Of a stretch of 64,000 nucleotides of DNA, positions 48,233-57,015 are shown in pieces. This stretch comes from Mesorhizobium sp. (lineage in GTDB: Bacteria; Pseudomonadota; Alphaproteobacteria; Rhizobiales; Rhizobiaceae), in assembly GCA_004020645.1 (NCBI GenBank), contig SAQL01000003.1, positions 62,001 through 126,000 on the forward strand. Reading direction: 5' to 3'. Position 1 is the stretch's first letter, and the number at the start of each line of letters is the position of its first letter. Position numbers and translations under genes: made by a program. Under the pieces are notes generated by a model that was not told the origin of the DNA, did no database searches, and saw nothing but the letters and a program-made list of their open reading frames with translations.

Positions 48233-49054
48233 TTAAACCTTCGGGAGCTGGGGTCGGCCGGTTACCGATACGGCGTCGCAAACCTTTCTCAGCAACGCGA
48301 GAGCAGGGGAGCCAGGTTCCGAAATGGAATGGTCGCCCGCGGTCAGGGTTACCGCCGCCTCCACCTCGCCCTGCCAGTTGAGGACTGGAACGCTTATCGC
48401 ATTGAGACCGGGAATAAACCTGCCGTCGACGCTCGCATATCCCATATTGCGAACGGTCTGGACCAGGAGCCCAATCTCGTTCTCTCTGTTGGGATTGAGA
48501 TCCGGCCATGACAGACGGAGGGCTTTAGCCCGATCGATTTCCGCTCTCAGCAGGTCCCTTACCAATATCGGCGGCGAATAGGCGAGAAACACACGTCCGC
48601 TTGCCGAGTTGAGCAGCGGTAAGGTCGTGCCCAGGCCGAGCGATGTGATCACAAAGCTGCCTGTGCGTTGCCACCGCACCACTGTGGGGCCATGCGGTCC
48701 CCAAATAGCGACGAGGCCAGCGGCTCCAGTTTCAGCAACGAGGCGCTCGAGGTGGTCGGCGGCCTCGTTGACGAGATCCATTCTCGCCATTGCCGCCAGG
48801 CCCAGTTCCGTTGCCCCTTTGGCAAGGTCGTAGAGACCAGCACGCTGGACTTGTCGCACCAGCCCCGCCTTGGCAAAGCTTGCCAGATACCGGTGAACCT
48901 TGCTCGCCGGCATTTTCGCCCGCTGCGCGATTTCCTTGAGGGAGGCGGGACCTTCGATGGCTGCCAGAATGCGCAATACGACCAACGCCGAATCCAGCGC
49001 CTGAATGCCCGTTCGACTCACCTCGGGTTCTTCAGCCGTCGCTTTTTCGTCCAT
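48233..49054 (-). CDS. IclR-family transcriptional regulator
   Basis: 273 aa. N-terminal winged HTH (LDSALVVLRILAAIEGPASLKEIAQRAKMPASKVHRYLASFAKAGLV) and a C-terminal IclR effector domain. Divergent from the aryl-CoA/gentisate operon beginning at 49185; the repeats at 49131-49159 lie between them. IclR proteins often activate or repress aromatic catabolism in response to an intermediate. Convergent with the acyl-CoA synthetase gene with only 21 bases between stops. Confidence 0.92.
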   Translation of the reverse strand: MDEKATAEEPEVSRTGIQALDSALVVLRILAAIEGPASLKEIAQRAKMPASKVHRYLASFAKAGLVRQVQRAGLYDLAKGATELGLAAMARMDLVNEAADHLERLVAETGAAGLVAIWGPHGPTVVRWQRTGSFVITSLGLGTTLPLLNSASGRVFLAYSPPILVRDLLRAEIDRAKALRLSWPDLNPNRENEIGLLVQTVRNMGYASVDGRFIPGLNAISVPVLNWQGEVEAAVTLTAGDHSISEPGSPALALLRKVCDAVSVTGRPQLPKV

Positions 49055-49130
49055 TCAGTTCTGCCCTTACGGTCGCGGTTCTTGCCATAGAGATACCGAC
49101 TGTAGCCGGCGAGCAAGCATTTTTACAGTT

Positions 49131-49159
49131 GCATTGTACGCAATGCGTTGTACGATGCG
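49131..49159. promoter_or_regulatory. Palindrome and direct repeat in IclR/monooxygenase promoter region
   Basis: GCATTG-TACG-CAATGC (49131-49146) is a perfect 6-bp-arm palindrome, and TTGTACGCAATGCG (49134-49147) is repeated as TTGTACGATGCG (49148-49159). The pair lies between the divergent IclR gene and its target operon, 25-50 bases before the monooxygenase start. Likely IclR binding sites. Confidence 0.65.
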
Positions 49160-49184
49160 CAACACGTTGAGTGGGGAAGGACAT

Positions 49185-50321
49185 ATGCGCGTTGCTATCC
49201 TTGGCGCAGGGCCGGCCGGTCTTTATGCAGCCTATCTGCTGAAAAAGCGTGGTTTGGCGTCCGACATCCGGATCGTCGAGCAAAATGCGCCAGACGCTAC
49301 CTTCGGTTTCGGCGTGGTGTTTTCTGACCGGGCTTTGGAGTTCCTGCACGACGACGACCCAGAGACTCATGCGCTGGTCGAGCCCGAACTCGAGACGTGG
49401 CAGGACATCACGCTCAATCACGGGGGCGCCTCAACCCGCATCGACGGGATCGGCTTTTCGGCAATAGGCCGCTTGCATCTGCTGCAGCTCTTGCAGGAAC
49501 GGGTGCGCAGCGTCGGCATTCACCCTGAGTTCAACGCAGTCGTCCGCGATTTGTCGGAGCTTGGCGACTACGACCTGCTGATCGGGTCCGATGGAGTCAA
49601 CTCGCTGGTCCGGCGATCGGCTGATTTCGGCACGAACCAAGAACTTCTGACCAACCGGTTCGTCTGGTACGGCACCAGGCAGCGTTATGAGACGCTGACC
49701 CAGACGTTCAAGCAGGCGGACGCCGGCAGTTTCAACGCCCATCACTACCGCTTCTCGCCGCAGATGAGCACATTCATCGCCGAGGTCGACGAAAAGACAT
49801 TTTTCGGCATCGGCTTCGATCGGATGAGCGAGGATGAGACGAAGGCGTATCTCGAAAATGTCTTCGCCGACGAACTCGGTGGGCACGGCCTGGTGACCAA
49901 CAAGTCGCTCTGGCGTCAGTTTCCGAAATTGCGCAACAAACGTTGGTCGGTGGGAAACAAGGTTCTTGTCGGCGATGCGCTGCGGACGGCGCACTTTTCG
50001 ATCGGCTCCGGCACGCGGCTTGCCCTTGAAGATGTCATCGCGCTGGTCCGTGCCCTCGGCGCGTGGCCCGGCGATGTTCCGCAGGCTCTCGCGGCTTATG
50101 AAGCTGCGCGGCGCCCGATCGTCGACAAGCTCGTCCAGGCGGCCAATGCGAGCGCCGACTGGTACGAGAACTTTGCCGATCACATGCGGCTCGACCCCTG
50201 GGATATGGCGCTGAGCTACATCATGCGCTCAGGCAGGATGGATATGGACCGTCTCTCCCGGATGTCTCCGGCATTCGCCGAAGCGCTAAACAAGAATCAA
50301 CGACGCCGTACGGGCAGCTAA
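49185..50321 (+). CDS. FAD-dependent aryl-CoA hydroxylase-like monooxygenase (salicylyl-CoA/anthraniloyl-CoA monooxygenase N-domain type)
   Basis: 378 aa group A flavoprotein monooxygenase: ILGAGPAGLYAAYLL at the N terminus, the DG motif LIGSDGVNSLVRR near 130, and the GD motif VLVGDALRTAHFSIGSGTRLALED near 260. The HFSIGSGTxLAxED wording is, from memory, that of salicylyl-CoA 5-hydroxylases and anthraniloyl-CoA monooxygenases, which often carry a fused C-terminal Old-Yellow-Enzyme domain; that domain is absent here. With the next gene (aryl-CoA ligase) and gentisate genes downstream, 5-hydroxylation of salicylyl-CoA or hydroxylation of a similar thioester is inferred. AAGGA precedes ATG 49185. 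Confidence 0.8.
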   Translation: MRVAILGAGPAGLYAAYLLKKRGLASDIRIVEQNAPDATFGFGVVFSDRALEFLHDDDPETHALVEPELETWQDITLNHGGASTRIDGIGFSAIGRLHLLQLLQERVRSVGIHPEFNAVVRDLSELGDYDLLIGSDGVNSLVRRSADFGTNQELLTNRFVWYGTRQRYETLTQTFKQADAGSFNAHHYRFSPQMSTFIAEVDEKTFFGIGFDRMSEDETKAYLENVFADELGGHGLVTNKSLWRQFPKLRNKRWSVGNKVLVGDALRTAHFSIGSGTRLALEDVIALVRALGAWPGDVPQALAAYEAARRPIVDKLVQAANASADWYENFADHMRLDPWDMALSYIMRSGRMDMDRLSRMSPAFAEALNKNQRRRTGS

Positions 50322-50353
50322 GCCCACATCGGCGGTCGCGAGGAGGTAATGCT

Positions 50354-51967
50354 TTGCCGGCAATGACCGATCTGGTTTCGGACGACATGTCGTGTGCGGC
50401 GGAGATCGGCTTCTCTGCGCCTGAACGCTACAATGCCAGCGAAATATTGTTCCGCAACCTCGATGCCGGGCGCGCGAACAAGGTCGCGATCTACGCAATG
50501 TCCGGAAACGTCACCTATGGCGAGCTTTGTATCGAAGCCGCTCGTTTCGGCAACGGACTGAAGTCCCTTGGACTGAAACCGGGCGACCGCGTTGTCATGT
50601 TCCTGAATGACACGCCGCGCTATCCGGCCGCATATTTTGGCGCCGTACGTGCGGGCTTCGTGCCGATCCTATGCAATACTCTCTCCAACGTCGAACTCGT
50701 CCGCTTCTACATCGAGGATTCCGGTGCTTCGGTCGCTGTCGTAGAGGGCGAATACGCTCACCTGTTTGAAGCCGCTGTCGTTTCAGGCACATCTTTGCGG
50801 TCACTGGTGCTGGTCAATGGCGCGAGCACGGTTCATGCGGCAGTCGAAGTGAATGACGCCGCAAAATGGCTCGCTGGCTTTTCTCCGGATCTGACGCCGG
50901 CGGACACCCACCGCGACGACATGGCCTTCTGGATGTACAGCTCCGGCAGCACGGGCAAACCCAAGGGCATCGTGCATCTCCAGCATGACATGGCTTATAC
51001 AATGGAAAGCTATGGCAGGCGGGTTCTCGGCATTCGGGAGGACGACATCTGCTTCTCGGTGCCGAAGATCTTTTTTGCTTATGGTTTCGGCAATTCCATC
51101 ACATTCCCCTTTTCCTTGGGCGCGAGCGCCGTTCTGCATGCCGGCCGACCGGATGCGGCTGCCGTCCTGGATTGCGTGGAACGGTTCAAGCCAACCTTGT
51201 TCTTCGGCCTTCCCACCCTCTACAACGCTTTGCTCGGACATCCACGTGCGGCCTCGGCCGATTTCGGCAGCGTGCGTCTTTGTCTCTCGGCGGCCGAAGT
51301 CCTGTCGCAGGAACTCTTCGACGGCTGGAAGGAGCGGTTCGGCCTGGAAATCATGGAAGGTCTCGGATCGACCGAAGTCCTGCACATCTATCTTTCCAAC
51401 ACAGTCGACCAGAAGAAAGTGGGAACGGCGGGCAAGCGCGTGCCCGGCTACGACATACGCCTGACCTATCCTGATGGGCAGCCGGTCCCCCGCGGTGAGA
51501 GCGGCATCATGTGGGTGCGTGGCGGTTCGAACGCGCCGACCTATTGGAACAGGCCCGACAAGACCGAGCAGACCATGCGCGATGGCTGGATATGGACTGG
51601 TGACCTGTTGGTCGAAGACGAGGCCGGTTTCTACACATTCTCCGGACGGGTCGACGATCTCATCAAGGTCAGCGGCCAATGGGTCTATCCGCTCGAGATC
51701 GAACTCACCCTGTTTGAACATGAAGCGGTTCGCGAATGCGCGGTGCTGGGGCTGGAGATGCCTGACCGCCGCATGACGCTCAAGGCGTTTGTCGTGCTTG
51801 AAGACGGGCATACCGCCTGCGCTGAGATGACGGCTGCGCTCCAGGGCTACGTCAAATCGAAGCTGCTGCCGTACAAATACCCGCGGATCATCGACTACGT
51901 CGATGTCCTCCCCAAAACAGGGACGGGCAAGATAGACCGGCAGGAACTTAAAGGCCGGGGGATCTAG
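50354..51967 (+). CDS. Benzoate/salicylate-CoA ligase family (ANL superfamily)
   Basis: 537 aa acyl-adenylate-forming ligase. P-loop MYSSGSTGKPKGIVH near 195, PTLFFGLPTLYNALL mid-protein, EGLGSTEVLHIYLSN (aryl-CoA ligase-type A5), and the catalytic Lys in KTGTGKIDRQEL at the C terminus. The wording matches the benzoate-CoA ligase family. AGGAGG at 50341-50346 is 7 bases from TTG 50354, which is preferred over ATG 50363. It would activate an aromatic acid to its CoA thioester for the monooxygenase upstream, as in salicylate degradation via salicylyl-CoA and gentisate. Confidence 0.9.
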   Translation: MPAMTDLVSDDMSCAAEIGFSAPERYNASEILFRNLDAGRANKVAIYAMSGNVTYGELCIEAARFGNGLKSLGLKPGDRVVMFLNDTPRYPAAYFGAVRAGFVPILCNTLSNVELVRFYIEDSGASVAVVEGEYAHLFEAAVVSGTSLRSLVLVNGASTVHAAVEVNDAAKWLAGFSPDLTPADTHRDDMAFWMYSSGSTGKPKGIVHLQHDMAYTMESYGRRVLGIREDDICFSVPKIFFAYGFGNSITFPFSLGASAVLHAGRPDAAAVLDCVERFKPTLFFGLPTLYNALLGHPRAASADFGSVRLCLSAAEVLSQELFDGWKERFGLEIMEGLGSTEVLHIYLSNTVDQKKVGTAGKRVPGYDIRLTYPDGQPVPRGESGIMWVRGGSNAPTYWNRPDKTEQTMRDGWIWTGDLLVEDEAGFYTFSGRVDDLIKVSGQWVYPLEIELTLFEHEAVRECAVLGLEMPDRRMTLKAFVVLEDGHTACAEMTAALQGYVKSKLLPYKYPRIIDYVDVLPKTGTGKIDRQELKGRGI

Positions 51968-52037
51968 AAGACCTCTGCCTCGTACCGCCACCACCGCAAA
52001 TTCAGAGAAGCCGATTTTAGGCTGGGAAAGTCAGTAG

Positions 52038-52745
52038 ATGTCCAAAGCAGAGCAGTATTTATTTCCGATAGCGGATCAGCCGTCGGTCCCCGTTCTTGGG
52101 CAACATCGCCTATATCCCGTGAGCCGCATCTTCTGCGTCGGAAGAAACTACGCCGAGCACGCGAAGGAGATGGGCGTGGAGGTCGATCGTGAAGCGCCAT
52201 TTTACTTTCTGAAGCCGGCCACGGCGATCGTCCCGACAGGTTCGACCATCCCCTATCCACCGGGGACGACCAATTATCATTACGAAATGGAACTTGTCGT
52301 GGCGATCGGAGCTTCGGGCTTCAAGGTGTCCAGGCAGGAGGCTCCCTCGCTGGTCTACGCGTATGGAGCCGGGCTGGACATGACCAGGCGCGACCTGCAG
52401 CTTGAGGCGCGTTCCAAGGGGCGGCCATGGGATCTTGGCAAAGCGTTCGAACAATCTGCGGTCGTCGCGACAATGACAAGGGCGGCGGATGTACCGTCTC
52501 TCGATGGCCGCCGGATTCAGCTGCGCGTAAACCGAGAAGTCAAACAATCCGCCGTTCTCGATGATCTTGTCTGGAAAATCGATGAACTGATCTCCCATCT
52601 TTCACGCTACTACCATCTTGTTCCCGGAGACCTGATCTTCACCGGCACGCCCGCGGGTGTTGGCCCGGTCGTGGCCGGCGACATTATCGAGGGCACAATC
52701 GACGGCCTCGAGCCCGTTCGCCTGACACTGCGTCCGGCGGAGTAG
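52038..52745 (+). CDS. nagK: Fumarylpyruvate hydrolase (FAH family)
   Basis: 235 aa, the short FAH form typical of fumarylpyruvate hydrolases: IFCVGRNYAEHAKEMG near 32, FYFLKPATAIVP, metal ligand segment HYEMELVVAIG, GLDMTRRDLQ, and LVPGDLIFTGTPAGVGPV. It splits fumarylpyruvate to fumarate and pyruvate, the last step of the glutathione-type gentisate pathway. Neighbouring isomerase and gentisate dioxygenase genes support the call. It could also accept other acylpyruvates. Confidence 0.9.
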   Translation: MSKAEQYLFPIADQPSVPVLGQHRLYPVSRIFCVGRNYAEHAKEMGVEVDREAPFYFLKPATAIVPTGSTIPYPPGTTNYHYEMELVVAIGASGFKVSRQEAPSLVYAYGAGLDMTRRDLQLEARSKGRPWDLGKAFEQSAVVATMTRAADVPSLDGRRIQLRVNREVKQSAVLDDLVWKIDELISHLSRYYHLVPGDLIFTGTPAGVGPVVAGDIIEGTIDGLEPVRLTLRPAE

Positions 52746-52800
52746 TTCTGTGGACTGCCGGAGGCCCTCCGACCTTTGAACGTTTCGAGAGGCAAGCCAG

Positions 52801-53442
52801 ATGTTGGTACTGCATGACTATTTCCGGAGCGGCGCCTCGCATCGCGTTCGCATTGCCCTCCACCTCAAGGACTTGGAATTCACACAGGCTTCCCATCATT
52901 TGCGCAGGGGCGAACAGCGCGCTCAAGACTACCTGTCCCTGAATCCGCAAGGCCTGGTTCCCACGCTCGTGCATGACAACCTGGTCGTTACCCAGTCGTT
53001 GGCTATTATGGAGTATCTGGACGAGACTTTCCCGCAGACGCGCCAACTGCTTCCGCCAAATGCGGCTGACCGTGCTCGGGTCCGCTCACTTTCTGGCGTA
53101 ATCGCTGCCGATACGCATCCATTAAACAATCTGCGTATTCTGAGCTATCTTGAGAAAAATCTCGGCCTGCCCGAGGAAGACAGAAATGCTTGGTGCAGAC
53201 GGTGGCTGAAAGAAAGTTTCGAGGCACTTGAGGTTCATCTTTCAGATGGCCGTTCCGGCCATTTCTGTCATGGTGACGAACCAACTATGGCGGACGCATG
53301 CCTTGCGCCGCAAATGTTGAGCGCTAAGCGATTCGGGTTCGATATGGCGCCGTTCGCCAATGTGACCCGTGTCGCCAACAACGCTGCAGAACTTGGCGCA
53401 TTCAAATTGGCTGAGCCGATGCGCCAGCCTGACGCGGAATAG
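52801..53442 (+). CDS. nagL: Maleylpyruvate/maleylacetoacetate isomerase (zeta-class GST)
   Basis: 213 aa glutathione-S-transferase fold: N-terminal thioredoxin domain with FRSGASHRVRIALHLKDLEF (the zeta-class SSCSxRVRIAL region, here SGAS), LNPQGLVPTL with cis-Pro, TQSLAIMEYLDE glutathione-binding motif, and an all-helical C domain. It isomerises maleylpyruvate to fumarylpyruvate with glutathione. Clustered with gentisate dioxygenase and fumarylpyruvate hydrolase; MaiA is the alternative if the substrate is maleylacetoacetate. Confidence 0.9.
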   Translation: MLVLHDYFRSGASHRVRIALHLKDLEFTQASHHLRRGEQRAQDYLSLNPQGLVPTLVHDNLVVTQSLAIMEYLDETFPQTRQLLPPNAADRARVRSLSGVIAADTHPLNNLRILSYLEKNLGLPEEDRNAWCRRWLKESFEALEVHLSDGRSGHFCHGDEPTMADACLAPQMLSAKRFGFDMAPFANVTRVANNAAELGAFKLAEPMRQPDAE

Positions 53443-53565
53443 TGCCGTGTTTCAACAAAGCTGCATCGGCAAATTATGCAGAAAGGACGATCCGGGGTCT
53501 GGTGAACGCGCATTATCACGCCGCGTCTGCGCATGCCTTTCGGCAGTGAACAGAGAGGAACGAAT

Positions 53566-54669
53566 ATGACCAGGATGGATCATAGCAACGTCAGCAATGT
53601 GATGAAGCCGGAGGACACTGCGGAGTTGCGCCAACTCTATAGCGACTTTGAATCAGAGCATCTCAAGCCCCTTTGGACGCAAATTGACGACCTGATGCCA
53701 GTCGTGCCCAATCCCAAGGCCGTGGCGCATGTCTGGAAATGGTCGAAGCTGTTGCCCCTGGCTCAGCGGTCAGGCGACCTTGTTCCTGTCGGGCGGGGTG
53801 GCGAACGTCGCGCGATTGGCCTTGCCAATCCTGGCCTGGGTGGGCGCGCCTATATCAGTCCCACCCTGTGGGCCGCAATCCAGTATCTCGGGCCAAAGGA
53901 AACGGCTCCTGAGCATCGGCATGCGCAGAATGCTTTCCGCTTCGTTGTCGAGGGGGAGGGCGTCTGGACGGTGGTGAATGGCGACCCTGTGCGAATGAGC
54001 CGCGGCGACTTGTTGCTTACCCCGGGATGGCATTTCCACGGCCACCACAACGACACCGACCAGCCGATGGCTTGGATCGACGGTCTCGATATCCCATTCT
54101 CCTATCAGAACGACGTCGGCTTTTTCGAATTCGGGTCGGAGCGCGTGACCGATTATGCGACCCCGAGATTCTCGCGCGGGGAGCGTCTCTGGTGCCATCC
54201 AGGTCTGCGGCCATTGTCGGAACTAAAGGATACCGTAAGCTCACCGATCGGCGCCTATCGCTGGGAACACACTGATCGATCTCTGACAGAGCAGCTTTTG
54301 CTCGAGGACGAAGGCCAACCAGCAACAGTCGAGCAGGGACATGCGGCGGTGCGCTACATCAATCCGACGACCGGTGGCGACGTGATGCCGACGATCCGAG
54401 CCGAGTTTCATCGCCTGCGCGCAGGGACGATTACGCCGTCGCGTCGCGACGTGGGCTCCTCCGTGTTCCAGGTGTTCGAGGGCGCTGGATCTGTGGTCCT
54501 CAACGGCGCCGAGCACATGCTGGAGACGGGCGATCTGTTCGTGGTGCCGTCATGGGTCGCCTGCTCGCTGCGGGCCCAGACGCAGTTCGATCTTTTCAGC
54601 TTTTCTGACGCGCCAATCATGGAACGTCTGAATTTTGCGCGCACTCACATCGAAAATGGGGATAGATGA
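53566..54669 (+). CDS. Gentisate 1,2-dioxygenase
   Basis: 367 aa bicupin. The iron-binding cupin 1 carries PEHRHAQNAFRFVVEGEG with HxH, then GWHFHGHHND with the third His, the pattern of gentisate dioxygenases; the C-terminal cupin (SVFQVFEGAGSVVLNG) lacks these ligands, as usual. It opens gentisate between C1 and C2 to maleylpyruvate. GAGGAA precedes ATG 53566; the longer open frame is not needed. 1-Hydroxy-2-naphthoate dioxygenases are close relatives, but the neighbouring genes favour gentisate. Confidence 0.93.
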   Translation: MTRMDHSNVSNVMKPEDTAELRQLYSDFESEHLKPLWTQIDDLMPVVPNPKAVAHVWKWSKLLPLAQRSGDLVPVGRGGERRAIGLANPGLGGRAYISPTLWAAIQYLGPKETAPEHRHAQNAFRFVVEGEGVWTVVNGDPVRMSRGDLLLTPGWHFHGHHNDTDQPMAWIDGLDIPFSYQNDVGFFEFGSERVTDYATPRFSRGERLWCHPGLRPLSELKDTVSSPIGAYRWEHTDRSLTEQLLLEDEGQPATVEQGHAAVRYINPTTGGDVMPTIRAEFHRLRAGTITPSRRDVGSSVFQVFEGAGSVVLNGAEHMLETGDLFVVPSWVACSLRAQTQFDLFSFSDAPIMERLNFARTHIENGDR

Positions 54670-55276
54670 GAATGTTGACGGGATCGGGCTCGGCGCCGTG
54701 ACCACGCTCGACGAGCGCGAGGCTCGGGCGCTGTTGCGTGAGCGGCTCGGAGCGGGTGCGCGTTACGATTCCCCGGCCGCCCCAGCATGCGAGTTGGCAT
54801 GGGCACGGCGGGGAACAGCCTATTTCGCCCGCAAACTCAACGAACTGCCCGACGAAGCGCTGGACGCCCCCTCTTTGGCCGCGGGTTGGTCGCGGCGGCA
54901 CGTGATCGCGAATGTCGGCTACAATGCCCGGGCACTGGCGCGTCTTGTCGAGGCGGCGCGACATGGGGCCGTCGAAGAGGTCTTGGCGGAACCCGAGTAC
55001 CAGAACGAGGAAATTTCCTTTGGCGCTACTCTCCCCTCTCATGCCTTACGATATCTGTTCAAACATTCGGCGGTTCATTTGAATGTAGAATGGCGCGACC
55101 TGCCCGATGATCGCTGGCCGGCCGAAATACGGGCCTTGGACGGCCGAATTGTGAAAATCCGCGAGACGCCCTGGCTCAGGGCGAGTGAGGTGTGGCTGCG
55201 CGCGATAGACCTGGACAATGGAGGATCATTCCTTGATTTCCCGCCGGATTTCGTCGATCAGTTGCTGGACGGATAA
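54656..55276 (+). CDS. Mycothiol-type maleylpyruvate isomerase family protein with altered zinc ligands
   Basis: 206 aa resembling the DinB-fold domain of mycothiol-dependent maleylpyruvate isomerase: ALDAPSLAAGWSRRHVIANVGYN (usually GWTRGHVxxHLARN), LARLVEAARHG, and PWLRASEVWLRAIDLD near the C terminus. From memory the Corynebacterium enzyme binds zinc through His52, Glu144 and His148; the equivalent residues here are N86, E178 and R182, so two of three ligands are lost. The C-terminal extra domain of that enzyme is absent. It overlaps the gentisate dioxygenase gene by 14 bases, so is co-transcribed. Role uncertain: a second isomerase or a non-catalytic partner. Confidence 0.75.
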   Translation: MGIDENVDGIGLGAVTTLDEREARALLRERLGAGARYDSPAAPACELAWARRGTAYFARKLNELPDEALDAPSLAAGWSRRHVIANVGYNARALARLVEAARHGAVEEVLAEPEYQNEEISFGATLPSHALRYLFKHSAVHLNVEWRDLPDDRWPAEIRALDGRIVKIRETPWLRASEVWLRAIDLDNGGSFLDFPPDFVDQLLDG

Positions 55277-55500
55277 CTTAGGAAGCTGGACCAAACGGGG
55301 CAGCCGATCCGCATGGAGCTGGTCGCAACCGATCGTGATCGATCCGCCCGCGTAGGTGGAGGCGGCCCGCGCGTTTCCGGCCGTACCAGCAATCTGGTCC
55401 GCTGGCTTGCCGGGCGTGGCGTGCGGCGATTGGTCAGCCTCGACGGGACGCTGCCACCGTTGCCGCTTCGGGAGCGGACGGTTGCAGCCATTTCGTAGCA

Positions 55501-55997
55501 TCATCGGGTAAACGCCGACGCCACATGTAGGTCATACCTTAGTCGATGATGATCGACTATTCGCCTCTCGATGGACTTGAGCCAACCGCCAGCGAGCCCG
55601 ATGCGACCGCCGCCATGGTAGATCGCGACCGGCCACAGCCAAAACTCCGACCCCGCATCCGATCCAGAACCGTCATGGAGGCCTTTCGCCCGTTGAAATG
55701 TTCGCGGTCGCGGCAGGGGCAAGTCCGACAACGACGCAGCCATGCCCCGACGGCACACGCTCAAGCGCGAGCGCCACGAAAAACGGATATCCGACCGCCA
55801 GGCCGAGACGGTCCACAGAATGCCAGGAAGTTCGCTGCGGCGCGCGGCCATGCCGTCCCCGAATGAGGCACAGAGCGACGACTCCCAAAACAGCCGCAAT
55901 CTCGATCCGACTGCAGTTCAGGATCGTCTGGCCGAAGACCGGGACTGCGCGGCGTGTAGCCGGCAATGTACCGCTGAATGCCAGCAGTCCGAGGCAA
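55501..55997 (-). pseudogene. Broken EamA/DMT-family transporter fragment
   Basis: Leftward, LLAFSGTLPATRRAVPVFGQ, SRIEIAAVLGVVALCLI, GLAVGYPFFVALALERVPSG and CVVVGLAPAATA match EamA-type drug/metabolite exporters in order, then the frame shifts and HGGGRIGLAGGWL continues it out of frame. Only the N-terminal half is present, starting without a Met next to the panB remnant. At least one frameshift; non-functional. The 220 bases between the gentisate cluster (55276) and this fragment show nothing recognisable. Confidence 0.78.
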
Positions 55998-56390
55998 CCG
56001 TGGTGCTGGAAAAGGTCACCGAACCACTCGCGGAGAATAACTGAAGAAGTCGCAGCTCCCACGATCGGGAATTGGCGGCTCGGTCGCCTGTGATGGGCAG
56101 ATCCCGGTGGTCGACGACATGCTAGGCATGTTCACCGGTTCCGGCCGAAATTCGTCAAGAGCTATGCCAAACTGGGCTCAGAGGCCGAGGCTGCCATTGC
56201 GGCCTACGCGGCTGATGTGCGGGAAGGGCGCTTCCGGCGGCCGAACATGTCTTCGACGATACACAGAAAGCCGGAGATATCGCATGAGCGTTCCGATCGT
56301 GCGCACCGTTGCCGAGCTTCGCACGGTTATCGCGGGATGGCGCCGCTCTGGCGCCAGTGTCGCCGTGGTGCCGACCATGGGGGCCTTGCC
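55998..56390 (+). pseudogene. Degenerate second copy of the panB 3' end and panC 5' end
   Basis: This segment aligns base by base with 29846-30238, the last 290 bases of panB plus the first 105 of panC, including the ATGA overlap and the PTMGAL segment. By eye most positions match, but small indels (for example near 56029-56040) break the panB frame and the panC copy stops matching after the sixth residue of the [10 protein letters not shown] motif. It has the same orientation as the intact genes and joins an EamA fragment at its left end. A relic of duplication or of acquisition of a second vitamin block. Confidence 0.85.
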
Positions 56391-57015
56391 ATGGCGGAAT
56401 CACGCTTGAACGACTCCTTGAACCGCCGAGACGAACTGGCGTTGGTTTGGCAGCATCTGACTACGAATCTGGGGGGCAGGAGTTTGCATCTCTTCGGGCT
56501 CGCCGAATACCGCCGTTTGCTGCCGTGTATATACGGGAGCCGGCGGGAGTGCGCCAGCGTAGTGTTTGCGGAACCCATCGCCGAAAGAATGCTCCGACCG
56601 CGTCCGGCGAGGACGGCTTTGCGGCCCATCTTCACGTCGCGGTGGGTGTGTCGGGAGGCCGGGTGTCCCTCGCTAGTCAGAGCGACGCCGTTTCAGACTG
56701 TTACGTCGGGCAGCTTAAGCGACACAAGTGCCTGTCGTTTCGCTCGGACCAGCGGCTTAGTAATGGCGGCTTCGTAAACCGACTGCAGCCTGGAGAAGAC
56801 CCTCTAGGCGCTGGCGCCTCCAGGTGGAGGTGCCGCAGTTCCTGCATCACTCGGACCACAGCTTCAGGCCTCCGTGCTATCAGTCGATCGAGCTTACAAC
56901 CGATTGCATAGCGCAACCAGAACCGGGCCAAGCTCGTGTTCGGGATGAACCTGGACGGTGACGTCGACCATGTGTCATGCCGTTAAGGTTCAGCTCAACC
57001 TTCCAGTACCGCGAG
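56391..57015. other. No recognisable gene
   Basis: About 625 bases between the panBC relic and the transketolase genes. Open frames of up to about 200 codons cross it but show neither domain signatures nor ribosome-binding sites, and they run continuously out of the relic. Probably decayed insertion or recombination debris. Confidence 0.5.

Noticed and set aside
54635..54656. TTG 54635 as start of the mycothiol-type isomerase gene
   Set aside because: It would lengthen the overlap with gentisate dioxygenase and adds residues with no family match; ATG 54656 is preferred, although neither has a strong ribosome-binding site.
56217..56911. Two roughly 190-200 codon frames (56217-56777, 56309-56911) after the panC relic
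   Set aside because: They begin inside the degenerate panBC copy in the wrong frame, lack motifs and are probably open by chance.
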